Origin: Bacteroidota bacterium
GTDB lineage: Bacteria; Bacteroidota; Bacteroidia; Bacteroidales; P3
Length of the DNA stretch: 64,000 bases
Direction: 5' to 3'
Assembly: GCA_023415495.1 (NCBI GenBank)
Contig: JAEZKK010000011.1
Location: 1-64,000 of the forward strand
The position numbers were made by a program, and so were the translations under genes. Below are positions 42,901 through 51,466 of the stretch, in pieces. Every line of letters starts with the position of its first letter. Within the stretch, counting starts at the first letter, position 1. The notes below the pieces were generated by a model, which was not told the DNA's origin, did not search any database, and saw only the letters and a list, made by a program, of their open reading frames with translations.

Positions 42901-43977
42901 ATGGGTTTTAAGGCTGTTAGACTTTTAAGTGAAACTTTATTTGTTTTTGGAACAATTGTAATGGCAGTTATCAGTCTTTATGCCTCACAAGCAAGGTTTT
43001 TCAATCCTCAAACCCATGTATTTGCATCTTTGATAGGACTTTTTGCAATCCTTTTTATTGTACTAAACCTCTTTCTCTCCTTCTATTGGGCTTCGAAATT
43101 CCGAGCATGGTTCTTTGTTTCAATCGCTACATTATTGCTGTTTATTCCCTATACGCTTACAATGTTTCAAATCTCATTTAAACCTCGACCACCCTATAAC
43201 GAAAGAGATATTTGTATTGCTACTTACAACGTTAAGAGCTTTGGATATTATGGTCATTATACTAATAACTTCAAAAATATAGCTTTTGCTCTTGGAGAAA
43301 AAGACCCTGATATTATCTGTTTCCAGGAGATATGGTTCGACAAGCATCTCCCTATCGACAGTATAGCTAATTTTCTTGTGATGCCTTATTATGCTATTGG
43401 AGAAAACGGATTAGGAGTAAAAGATTTAGCCCTATTCAGCAAACATCCAATAATTGAGACTAAAAGTCAGGTTTATCCTAACACACATAATGGTTCAATG
43501 TATTGCGATATACAAATAAACGATAAAGTTATTAGGGTTATGAACCTTCACCTTCAAACCTCTAATTTCAGTCAAAAACAACACGAAGTCGGACAATTGA
43601 AACAAGTATTTAAGCCAAGAATATTTGCTCAAGCCATTCAAAATATTTCTAAAACCATTAACGATAATTCAATAAAAAGATCCGAGCAAGCATTGGAAGT
43701 AAATAAAATCATTAATAATAGTCCTTATCCAATATTTGTTGCAGGAGATATAAACGAAACTCCTTCTTCTTTTGTTTATGATAAGGTTAAAGGGGAGCTA
43801 TTCGACGGATTTCGCCAAGGAGGGAGAGGATTTGGCTCAACTTATAAAAAAATATTTGGAATTTTCCGATTAGATTATATTTTCCATTCAAAAGACTTTC
43901 AATGTGTAAATTATTTTAGCGAAAACCTTGAATACTCCGACCACAAACCAGTCTTCGGATTCTATCGCTATAAATAA
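42901..43977 (+). CDS. Membrane-anchored endonuclease/exonuclease/phosphatase family protein
   Basis: The product has 358 residues. Three N-terminal transmembrane helices (~10-100: TLFVFGTIVMAVISLYA, VFASLIGLFAILFIVLNLFLSFYW, WFFVSIATLLLFIPYTLTMF) anchor an EEP domain at ~103-358: DICIATYNVKSFG, DIICFQEIWF, VMNLHLQTSN, IFVAGDINETPSS, FRLDYIFHSKDF and EYSDHKPVFGFY. These match the metal-binding and catalytic residues of the Mg-dependent EEP fold (Asn, Glu, Asp-Asn, Asp-His). The domain probably faces the periplasm. Substrate (nucleic acid, lipid or sugar phosphate) is unknown. This arrangement is common in Bacteroidota. Confidence 0.85.
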   Translation: MGFKAVRLLSETLFVFGTIVMAVISLYASQARFFNPQTHVFASLIGLFAILFIVLNLFLSFYWASKFRAWFFVSIATLLLFIPYTLTMFQISFKPRPPYNERDICIATYNVKSFGYYGHYTNNFKNIAFALGEKDPDIICFQEIWFDKHLPIDSIANFLVMPYYAIGENGLGVKDLALFSKHPIIETKSQVYPNTHNGSMYCDIQINDKVIRVMNLHLQTSNFSQKQHEVGQLKQVFKPRIFAQAIQNISKTINDNSIKRSEQALEVNKIINNSPYPIFVAGDINETPSSFVYDKVKGELFDGFRQGGRGFGSTYKKIFGIFRLDYIFHSKDFQCVNYFSENLEYSDHKPVFGFYRYK

Positions 43978-44144
43978 TTTATCCTCACAAATTGACAATC
44001 TTCATTATTTTAATAAATACATTTCTATTGTATCAGGAACCATCTTTGGTTTAATCCAAATTATATCAAGAAAGATTCTAACTAAACGCCATTTAAAAGT
44101 ATTCTTATTGCGAAACAAAGTATTCTTTCTGCGTTTCAATGTCA

Positions 44145-44231
44145 GTATGGTAGCTATGAGAAGACCATTATGGTACCTACCACACGCCTCTTATGGTACC
44201 TACCACACGAGCGTTATGGTAGCTACCATAA
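44145..44231. repeat. Palindromic-word array, word TATGGTAGCTACCATA, 4 copies, 23-bp period
   Basis: Words start at 44145, 44168, 44191 and 44214, exactly 23 bp apart. The last is a perfect 18-bp palindrome, TTATGGTAGCTACCATAA (44214-44231). The middle two carry GGTACC at the centre and end in CCACAC; the first keeps only its left half and centre. It is the only array with a 23-bp period and an even-length word. Confidence 0.92.
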
Positions 44232-44576
44232 TGTAGTTTTGAAATCTTTGGTGATTTTATTTGGAAATAACGAATTCATTCCCTTGCAGATGCAAAGATA
44301 AGTAAAATATCTGAATTATGGATGAAATTTACTCTTTTTTTTGCTCGCTCAACTGCCAAAATCTACTTTAGCAAGCTAAATTGGTAATCTCTCACTCTTT
44401 TGTCAATTTTAATTAGATTTACAAGCATAAATACCTTAGTATATACATGGTTATAGATAGAATTTATACAATAATAGATAAATTCTATCAACCAGTTTAC
44501 ATCCTGGCTTTCATCTAATTAAAAGCACATAAACCATATTAAAAACCAATTTCTTAATAATAATCACTAAAAACAC

Positions 44577-44607
44577 TTGTTTTAAGTTAATTCCGTTGTA
44601 TATTTGC
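44577..44607 (+). promoter_or_regulatory. Bacteroidota promoter (TTG-N19-TATATTTGC) for the LruC lipoprotein
   Basis: TTG at 44577-44579 and TATATTTGC at 44599-44607, 37 bp before the ATG. Confidence 0.68.
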
Positions 44608-44644
44608 AAATTGAAATAGGAATATAATTATAAAAAATAAAACC

Positions 44645-45601
44645 ATGAAGAAGATATTTCTTTTAATCGCAGTAGCCATTTTTGGAGTTTCTTGTATTAA
44701 CGAGGACTTCGAAAGCATGAAATTAGATTTAGATAATCTAAGTCCCTTTACCGAAGAATTAGCTCCAATTCAAGAGGGTAAAACAACACAAATTTTCGCC
44801 GATGATAAGCTTATTTGCGAAACACAAGTTCCAACTAGTTATTATATGCCAAAAGGTGCAATAAGAACAATTGATTATGTCCCTAATAAAAAAGATGTAA
44901 TATTTAGTGGATGGGATGAATTCCATTTCACTGCTGCATTTGAGGACACAAGAAATGGAGATAATGATTATAACGATTTCGTTTGTTTTATAACAAGAGA
45001 CAAGGTAGAAATTGGTTCATCGCCAAATTGGTCAGTTAAAATAACAATGTATATCCAGCCTATTGCTTTTGGTGCGGGGACTGTGCTACAATTTGGAATG
45101 ACATTACCTGATGGTAGAGATACTATTTTTACTAATAATATTCAGCGAGATTTATTTCCAGGAACAACTGGATTTGTTAATACTGTAAACTTTGATAACA
45201 TATATCAAACAGCTGACACCAACCATATTATCAAATTTACCTACATACAACCAGGAAGAAGTAGTGCAAGCTATCCTTTCCATCCATTTATAATAAATCA
45301 AAGTGGAGAAAGGCTATATGTTGCATTGAATGGTCAAAAGAATGCAGTAAAAGATTATTTAAGTCTTGCAAGTGTTACAGGTTATCCACTTGGGATTGCT
45401 ACTTCAGGAGCTTTCTTCTATCCTTTAGAGAAAGTCAATATTGCAACATGCTATCCTGGTTTTAATAATTGGGTAACAGGCAATAAAAGCGAATTAGGAA
45501 GCTATTCTAATAACAAAGCAGATAGCGTATTTAATAGGGTTAATTGGGGACTCCCTTCAGGAATAATTAAATTCAATCCTCAATCTCTATGGCCTAATTA
45601 A
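44645..45601 (+). CDS. LruC-domain lipoprotein
   Basis: A 318-residue predicted lipoprotein: signal peptide MKKIFLLIAVAIFGVSC with the lipidated Cys at residue 17. The body holds the LruC-type pattern YVPNKKDVIFSGWDEFHFTAAFEDTRNGDNDYNDFVCFI, whose Asp/Asn-rich loop (DTRNGDNDYND) looks like a calcium site. The distal part includes AVKDYLSLASVTGYPLGIATSGAFFYPLEKVNIATCYPGFNNWVTG, also typical of these proteins. Families of this kind are envelope or surface lipoproteins of unknown role. Monocistronic, with a terminator at 45631-45667. Confidence 0.75.
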   Translation: MKKIFLLIAVAIFGVSCINEDFESMKLDLDNLSPFTEELAPIQEGKTTQIFADDKLICETQVPTSYYMPKGAIRTIDYVPNKKDVIFSGWDEFHFTAAFEDTRNGDNDYNDFVCFITRDKVEIGSSPNWSVKITMYIQPIAFGAGTVLQFGMTLPDGRDTIFTNNIQRDLFPGTTGFVNTVNFDNIYQTADTNHIIKFTYIQPGRSSASYPFHPFIINQSGERLYVALNGQKNAVKDYLSLASVTGYPLGIATSGAFFYPLEKVNIATCYPGFNNWVTGNKSELGSYSNNKADSVFNRVNWGLPSGIIKFNPQSLWPN

Positions 45602-45630
45602 TTTATAAATTCTATTTATTAAGAAGATAA

Positions 45631-45667
45631 AAAAGTGCAACTAAAATAATATAGATTGCACTTTTTT
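45631..45667 (+). terminator. Rho-independent terminator of the LruC lipoprotein gene
   Basis: A 10-bp stem (AAAAGTGCAA / TTGCACTTTT) with a 15-nt loop is followed by a T-run. Confidence 0.82.
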
Positions 45668-45765
45668 ATTTCAATTACAAATAAAATACATCTAAGTTTT
45701 ACTTAATTTGCTTCCATAAATATAAATAATTAATACGATTTCTAATCTTATATTTATATTTTTAG

Positions 45766-45774
45766 TATTTTTGC
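45766..45774 (+). promoter_or_regulatory. Bacteroidota -7 element (TATTTTTGC) for the receiver/sugar transferase operon
   Basis: TATTTTTGC lies 46 bp before the ATG at 45820, heading the eight-gene plus-strand operon. Confidence 0.62.
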
Positions 45775-45819
45775 TTGACGAATTTATAATTCATCTTAAC
45801 GGACAATAACTAATAAACT

Positions 45820-46179
45820 ATGAAAAAGATATTAATACTCGACGACAAGGAAGCTATTGCAAAGATTCTCTCTATGTATCTTAGTAAGGACAATGAAATT
45901 GCATGGTTCGATAATCCTGAAAAGGGTATTGCTTGGATGAATAATGGGAATACTCCAGATTTAATAATTACGGATTTGAATATGCCTGTAATGAGTGGAG
46001 AAGAATTTCTGAAATATATAAAAAGCATGGATGAATATAAGAGTATTAAAGTAATAATACTTTCGAGTAATGATAGTACGACTGAAAAAATTCGACTATT
46101 AGAAATGGGTGCAGACGATTATATTGTTAAGCCCTTTAATCCAATTGAACTAAATCTTAGAGTAAAAAAACTATTATGA
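45820..46179 (+). CDS. Single-domain response regulator (receiver only)
   Basis: The 119 residues make up one REC domain: acidic pair in ILDDKEA, phospho-acceptor Asp in LIITDLNMPVMSGEEF, Ser in IILSSND, Lys in YIVKPFNP. There is no output domain. Its stop overlaps the start of the sugar transferase by 4 bp (ATGA), so the two are translationally coupled. A stand-alone receiver placed at the head of an exopolysaccharide operon suggests it controls the priming transferase or another machine component by protein contact, or acts as a phosphorelay intermediate (inference). Confidence 0.9.
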   Translation: MKKILILDDKEAIAKILSMYLSKDNEIAWFDNPEKGIAWMNNGNTPDLIITDLNMPVMSGEEFLKYIKSMDEYKSIKVIILSSNDSTTEKIRLLEMGADDYIVKPFNPIELNLRVKKLL

Positions 46180-47009
46180 CCCTCTCTAAAAAAAATAATA
46201 ATTTAAAATTATTCAAGCTCCCATTATGGAAAAGAGTATTTGATATTTTCTTTTCTATCTTTGCAATTATCGTCCTAAGCCCTGTCTTTATTATTGTATC
46301 AATTGCTATTTGGGTAGAAGACAGAGGCATGGTTTGTTATTGTCAGAAAAGAGCAGGAAGCAATTTTAAAGTCTTTAACTTTATAAAGTTTCGTTCAATG
46401 TATATGGATGCAGACAAAAGACTAAAGGAGTTTGGGAAATTAAACCAATACGAAATTGAAAATGAAGAAGAAAAAGAAATTGAATTTCATAATATAAAAG
46501 TCTCTGATGATGGAATAATTATCAATGATGATATTCTTATTGGGGATAATTCAATTTCAAATGATGACAACCTTCTTTTTGGAGATGATTTCACAGTAGT
46601 TGCTAATGACTTTGCGATATTTCAAAATAGCATAAAGAGAAACAGTTTTAAAAAGCTTGATGGAGACCCAAGAGTTACTAAGGTTGGGAGGTTTATTAGA
46701 AAATACAGCATAGACGAGCTTCCCCAATTAATTAATATACTAAAGGGAGATATGTCAGTGGTGGGGAATCGTCCTCTTCCTCTTTACGAAGCGGAGCTAT
46801 TAACAAATGACGATTATATTGAACGCTTTCTCGCTCCTGCAGGGCTTACTGGACTATGGCAGGTAGAAAAAAGAGGAGATGCAGGGAAATTATCAGCAGA
46901 AGAAAGGAAGCAACTTGATGTAAAATATGCAAGAGAATTTAATCTTTGGATGGATATAAAAATCATTTTAAGAACTTTTACTGCCTTTATTCAAAAGGGA
47001 GATGTATAA
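46176..47009 (+). CDS. Undecaprenyl-phosphate sugar-1-phosphate transferase (priming sugar transferase)
   Basis: A 277-residue bacterial sugar transferase that starts repeat-unit synthesis by moving a sugar-1-phosphate to undecaprenyl phosphate. It has one N-terminal membrane hairpin (~20-48), KRAGSNFKVFNFIKFRSMYMDAD, then DPRVTKVGRFIRKYSIDELPQLINILKGDMSVVGNRPLPLYEAE and LTGLWQVEKRG. Between these (residues ~88-160) sits a highly acidic insertion with Asp/Asn-Asp repeats (INDDILIGDNSISNDDNLLFGDDF) not needed for the fold. The lack of the N-terminal multi-helix domain makes it a short, PglC/WecP-like form. Coupled to the receiver gene upstream. Confidence 0.9.
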   Translation: MTLSKKNNNLKLFKLPLWKRVFDIFFSIFAIIVLSPVFIIVSIAIWVEDRGMVCYCQKRAGSNFKVFNFIKFRSMYMDADKRLKEFGKLNQYEIENEEEKEIEFHNIKVSDDGIIINDDILIGDNSISNDDNLLFGDDFTVVANDFAIFQNSIKRNSFKKLDGDPRVTKVGRFIRKYSIDELPQLINILKGDMSVVGNRPLPLYEAELLTNDDYIERFLAPAGLTGLWQVEKRGDAGKLSAEERKQLDVKYAREFNLWMDIKIILRTFTAFIQKGDV

Positions 47010-47025
47010 ATAAAATAAGGATAGA

Positions 47026-47784
47026 ATGACAAAAAATAAAGCTTTAATTGGATTGATTTTACTTGTAATAGGATTTACAAGTAGTAAAATATCTTTTTCT
47101 CAGGATTCTATAGAAGATCAAATTGTATTAAAGGATTTCTCAAGTCTAATTCTACCTCCAATTGATAGCCTATTCTTATCCTTAGAAAGCAATCCTAATA
47201 TTAAAGCTCAAGATTATAGAATATTAGAACAAGAGTCCGTTATAAAATCTCAAAAAAGAGAATGGATTAATTATCTTCGTTTCTCGTCCTCATACCAATA
47301 TGGATACCAAGGAGCAGAATCCTTAGTACAAGGATTTCTAATTCCGGCTTATTATCAAACCTCCGAAAACGCCCAAAACCTTTATCATGTAGGAGTCTCA
47401 CTAACCATACCATTTGGAGATATAATAGACAGAGGGAATAAAGTGAAAAAAGAAAAAATACGATTAGGTCAAATCCAAGCAGAAAAAGAAATAAGCATAA
47501 ATGAACAAAAATTTATTATAATTGAACTTTATAATAAAGCAAACGAGCAACTAAATACATATAAAAATATTGCTGAAGCCAAAAGCTATGCTGAATTAAA
47601 AACAAGAATAAGTCAAAAAGATTTTATTAATGGAATTATAAATATTGATGAATTAACAGAAACTAAGAAGTCAGAATCTGATGTAATTTCAAATTTTGAA
47701 AAAGCGAAATCCGAACTAATGACTGCATTAATGAAATTAGAGATTATTTGCAATTATAAATTTCATATTATTAAACAATTATAG
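47026..47784 (+). CDS. Short TolC-like outer-membrane factor protein
   Basis: A 252-residue protein with a signal peptide (GLILLVIGFTSSKISFSQ) and a single OEP/TolC-like repeat: helix-rich 'SLESNPNIKAQDYRILEQESVIKSQKREWINYLRFSSSYQYGYQG', a strand-rich barrel-like piece (YHVGVSLTIPFGDIIDRGNKVKKEKIRL) and long helices (KEISINEQKFIIIELYNKANEQL...AELKTRISQKDFINGIINIDELTE). Full TolC homologues have two such repeats in ~430-480 residues, so this is half-size. Position between priming transferase and co-polymerase suggests a part in polysaccharide export. Confidence 0.7.
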   Translation: MTKNKALIGLILLVIGFTSSKISFSQDSIEDQIVLKDFSSLILPPIDSLFLSLESNPNIKAQDYRILEQESVIKSQKREWINYLRFSSSYQYGYQGAESLVQGFLIPAYYQTSENAQNLYHVGVSLTIPFGDIIDRGNKVKKEKIRLGQIQAEKEISINEQKFIIIELYNKANEQLNTYKNIAEAKSYAELKTRISQKDFINGIINIDELTETKKSESDVISNFEKAKSELMTALMKLEIICNYKFHIIKQL

Positions 47785-47787
47785 ATA

Positions 47788-49941
47788 ATGAAAATCTTTA
47801 AATATATATTAAGAGTAATTTTTAAAAGGAAATGGTATTTAGTATTATTTCCTCTTCTTGCATCCATAATTACTATTATTCTAACAAATAATCTAACTAA
47901 AACGTTTAAAGTATCAACAACTATATTTACTGGATTTGCTTCGGGTTATTCAATAGAATCTGATGCAAATATAAGCATTAATAGAGAAACTGTTAATACA
48001 GCAATGGATAATCTTATAAATATAATAAAATCTAAATCCACATTAGAAAGAGTTTCTTATAAATTATATGCCGAAAATATGATTTATGGGGATTCTACTA
48101 AAAATAATACTACTATATATAAAGATAATTATATTGATATTTTTAATCGCACTCCCATTGATGTAAGAAAATTAATTGAAAAAAAATCAATTGAAAACAC
48201 AGTTAAAAACCTGAGGATTTACAGCGAGGCAAGCCCTAAAAACTTCGTTTATGGACTTTTTAATTGGAACCACCAACATTATTGTTTTGATGCATTAAAC
48301 CAAATTGAGGTTAAGAGAGTAGGGAATAGCGATATGCTTGAGATTACTTATGAAAAAGATGATCCTGGGATTGCATATAATACTATTAAAATTCTAATTG
48401 AAGAATTTAAAAATGAATACCAATTACTTCGTTTTGGCGAAACCGATAGTGTTATCCAATATTTCCAATCCGAATTAGTCAGGGTCGGAAGTATGTTAAA
48501 GGATACTGAAGATTCTCTTACAAATTATTATATCGATAAAAAAATAATTAACTATTTTGAACAAACCAATCAAATTGCTTTTCAGGATAGAGAATATAAT
48601 TTAGAATATCTTAGATTGAAAATGGACTATAATAGTTCATTAGCTGCTTTAGATGAAATAGAGAAAAGGATGGATATTAATCTAAAATCCATAAAGAATA
48701 ATTCAAAATTCGTTCAACACTTAAATGAAATTTCTAATTTGAGAAATGAAATTGCTTTTATTGAAATTAATCAGCAAGACACATTAGCTCAGACAAAAAA
48801 CAAATTAGAAAAACGCAAAAAGGAAATTTCTAATAAAGAAAAAGAAATTAATCAATTCCTGAATTCATACGTTAGTGATAGATATACTAAAGAAGGAATC
48901 TCATCTCAGAATATAATTACTGAGTGGTTTTCTGAACTCATGAAAAACACTAAGACAAATGCTGAAATTAAGGTATTAGAAAAGAGAAGAGCTGAGATAG
49001 ACAAGGAATATACTTTTTATGCCCCTGTTGGTTCAACACTAAAAAGAAAGGAAAGAGAAATTAGTTTCTTAGAAAACACATATTTAAATATATTGCATAA
49101 TTTGAATTCAGCTTTATTAAGGAGAAAAAATTTACAAATGACCTCGTCCTCAATTAAGGTAATAAATCCCCCTATGTATCCGCTTAATTCAAATCCTTCA
49201 AAAAGGAAAATGATTGTTTTAGGAATTACAATAGGGACTTTTATATTTATCCTCTCATATTTTATTATCCTTGAGCTTTTAGATAGAACTCTTAAGAATA
49301 AAATCAAGGCTGAATTTTTAATTGGAAACGAAATTACTGGGGCTTTCCCTGATTCGCCTAAGGGTAAGTATAGGAGACATTATAATGATATATTAGACAA
49401 ATCGAGGCATTTCTTATTTAATTCAATTATAAATAATCTAACTTCTTCGAATGATAGTCTAAATATTATAAACATTATTAGTAACGAAAAAGAGGAAGGG
49501 AAGAGTTTTATTGCCGAAAATCTACTAAAGATATTAAATGAAAAGAACATAAATGCTAAATTGATTACCTATCATAAAGATTTTAATCATGAAGACAAAA
49601 ACTATTTATTAGCTAATTCAATTGATGATTTTTGCGAAATTGGTGATGAAAAATTTATTATTATTGAGCACCCAGCATTAATAGACTCTAATATACCTGT
49701 AAATATAATTAAATCATCTAAGATTAATCTATTTATTAGCTTAGCGTCTAAGGCTTGGAAAGATAATGACCAATTGCTTTATGATAGATTAGAAAAAGAG
49801 TGCGGTAAAGAAAACCTTTATATTTATTTAAACAAAACAAGTATTGAAGCAACAGAGGTCTTTACAGGACTATTACCTCCATATTCTTGGATAAGGAAAT
49901 TTATATATAATATTATACAACTTGACTTTAAAACTAAATAG
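47788..49941 (+). CDS. Polysaccharide co-polymerase (Wzz-like) with degenerate tyrosine-kinase domain
   Basis: The 717-residue product has a Wzz-type N-terminal helix (~14-34, KWYLVLFPLLASIITIILT), a long periplasmic region rich in coiled coil (~215-450) and a second helix (~472-495, IVLGITIGTFIFILSYFIILELL) preceded by a Pro-rich PPMYPLNSNPSKRK. A C-terminal cytoplasmic P-loop domain (~557-717) resembles BY-kinases but is degenerate: Walker A reads EKEEGKSF (GKS at 571-573), the Walker A' Asp signature is replaced by ITYHKDF, Walker B reads FIIIEHP, and there is no tyrosine cluster at the C-terminus. It probably sets chain length, and may be structural rather than a kinase. Confidence 0.8.
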   Translation: MKIFKYILRVIFKRKWYLVLFPLLASIITIILTNNLTKTFKVSTTIFTGFASGYSIESDANISINRETVNTAMDNLINIIKSKSTLERVSYKLYAENMIYGDSTKNNTTIYKDNYIDIFNRTPIDVRKLIEKKSIENTVKNLRIYSEASPKNFVYGLFNWNHQHYCFDALNQIEVKRVGNSDMLEITYEKDDPGIAYNTIKILIEEFKNEYQLLRFGETDSVIQYFQSELVRVGSMLKDTEDSLTNYYIDKKIINYFEQTNQIAFQDREYNLEYLRLKMDYNSSLAALDEIEKRMDINLKSIKNNSKFVQHLNEISNLRNEIAFIEINQQDTLAQTKNKLEKRKKEISNKEKEINQFLNSYVSDRYTKEGISSQNIITEWFSELMKNTKTNAEIKVLEKRRAEIDKEYTFYAPVGSTLKRKEREISFLENTYLNILHNLNSALLRRKNLQMTSSSIKVINPPMYPLNSNPSKRKMIVLGITIGTFIFILSYFIILELLDRTLKNKIKAEFLIGNEITGAFPDSPKGKYRRHYNDILDKSRHFLFNSIINNLTSSNDSLNIINIISNEKEEGKSFIAENLLKILNEKNINAKLITYHKDFNHEDKNYLLANSIDDFCEIGDEKFIIIEHPALIDSNIPVNIIKSSKINLFISLASKAWKDNDQLLYDRLEKECGKENLYIYLNKTSIEATEVFTGLLPPYSWIRKFIYNIIQLDFKTK

Positions 49942-51434
49942 TGAAGATATTTGGATATTCCATATCAAAGATTTTACAATTAGTATTTTTAATCCTAAGT
50001 GTATTAGTTATACTGTTTGCTGGACTTAAAATACATTGGGGATTATCATTAATAATTGGTATAATTCCCTTAATAATTGCTTCATCACTTTTTATTGCCT
50101 CCTCCCCATATTGGATATTTATATCATTATTTATATTCAATTATTTTATCATGGGGCTAACCCGATATTTACCCGGGCTAAAAGGTGGAGTAACTATGGA
50201 TTTGCTTATTCTTTTTATAGTTGCATCTCTAATAATCAATAAAATCAATCCAAAAACAAAATATAATTGGAATAGGGTTAATAATCCTATGACATATTCA
50301 ATACTTATATGGGTAATTTATTGTTTTTTAGAATTATTTAATCCACAATCAGTTTCTTCCCAAGCTTGGTTTACTGGTGCAAGAGGGATGAGTCTGTATT
50401 TTATTATAATATTCATTCTTTCAACTCTGATTATAAACGACTATAAAAAAGTAAAAGCAATTTTATTTATCTGGTCAATACTTACTATCATTGCGTTTAT
50501 TAAGGTATATATTCAAAAGAATTATGGTTTTGATGTTGCAGAAAAAAGGTGGTTATACGTTGATGGAGGGGCAAGAACTCATATTATTTATTCTGGAATA
50601 AGATATTTTTCATTTTTTAATGATGCAGCGACCTTTGGTTGTTCTATGGCTTTTTCTTTTGTAGTTTTTATTATTTCTGCATTTGGGAAAATCAATCTTA
50701 AATACAAAATATACTATATAATAGTTTCCCTTATTGCATTATATTCTATGTTTCAATCTGGGACAAGGGTTGCAATGGCAATTCCTTTTGTTGGAATTGC
50801 AACCTATCTTGTCTTAAGCAAGAGAATAAGGACAGTATTAATATTTGGGGGAATTCTTGTATTTATGTTTGCGTTTTTTAAATACACAAATATTGGACAG
50901 GGAAATAGTAATATTAGAAGAGCAAGGACAGCTTTTAATCCAAGTAAAGACGCTTCATATTTAGTAAGGTTAGAAAATCAAAATAAAATGAAAACCTATA
51001 TGGTTGATAAACCTTTTGGGATCGGGATAGGATTAAGCGCTGGGAGAGCACAAAGATATGGCTCTTATACAAAGCTATCAGAATTACCTACCGATTCATG
51101 GTTGGTCTTGGTTTGGATAGAAACTGGAATTATTGGTTTGAGTCTTTATATAGGAGTATTATTATTTATATTAGCTTATTCTGCTTATATTATAATGTTT
51201 AAACTAAAGAATAAAGAACTGCGGCAGTATATGATGGGTTTATTTGGAGGTATCGCAGGAATGATGGTTGCTGCTTATGCAAATGAAGCTTTTACTCAAT
51301 TTCCTAATGGTTTTATTGTTTATATTGGTTTGGCGATGATTTCGATTTCTCCATATTTCGACAAGGAAATTGAAGAAAAGGAACAAAAAGAGAAAGAAAT
51401 CGTAGAAGGGAGCAAACAATTTACTGCTTTATAA
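49941..51434 (+). CDS. O-antigen ligase/polymerase-like membrane protein (Wzy-type)
   Basis: A 497-residue polytopic protein with about 11-12 hydrophobic helices. A large loop (~165-215) precedes FFNDAATFGCSMAFSFVVFIISAFG, and the cytoplasm-side pattern GTRVAMAIPFVGIATYLVLSKRIR is typical of Wzy_C / O-antigen ligase family proteins; PTDSWLVLVWIETGIIGLSLYIGVLLFI matches the conserved region after the loop. A GTG start at 49941 overlaps the previous stop (TAG) by one base, indicating coupling. It probably polymerises repeat units delivered by the flippase. Confidence 0.83.
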   Translation: MKIFGYSISKILQLVFLILSVLVILFAGLKIHWGLSLIIGIIPLIIASSLFIASSPYWIFISLFIFNYFIMGLTRYLPGLKGGVTMDLLILFIVASLIINKINPKTKYNWNRVNNPMTYSILIWVIYCFLELFNPQSVSSQAWFTGARGMSLYFIIIFILSTLIINDYKKVKAILFIWSILTIIAFIKVYIQKNYGFDVAEKRWLYVDGGARTHIIYSGIRYFSFFNDAATFGCSMAFSFVVFIISAFGKINLKYKIYYIIVSLIALYSMFQSGTRVAMAIPFVGIATYLVLSKRIRTVLIFGGILVFMFAFFKYTNIGQGNSNIRRARTAFNPSKDASYLVRLENQNKMKTYMVDKPFGIGIGLSAGRAQRYGSYTKLSELPTDSWLVLVWIETGIIGLSLYIGVLLFILAYSAYIIMFKLKNKELRQYMMGLFGGIAGMMVAAYANEAFTQFPNGFIVYIGLAMISISPYFDKEIEEKEQKEKEIVEGSKQFTAL

Positions 51435-51466
51435 TGTTATATATTATATTTGAATCTTGTTAATAT

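Larger units (their letters stand above)
43978..44644. other. 667-bp intergenic region with palindromic-word array
   Basis: An ORF of ~100 codons (43928-44236) runs through the repeat array and overlaps the hydrolase gene; I do not regard it as a gene. A shorter direct repeat, AAAGTATTCTT, occurs at 44096 and 44117 (21 bp apart), just before the main array. The remainder up to the promoter at 44577-44607 is plain AT-rich sequence. Confidence 0.6.

Noticed and set aside
43928..44236. 102-codon plus-strand frame after the EEP hydrolase
   Set aside because: It overlaps the hydrolase gene, runs straight through the 23-bp repeat array, has no promoter of its own and no recognisable domain.
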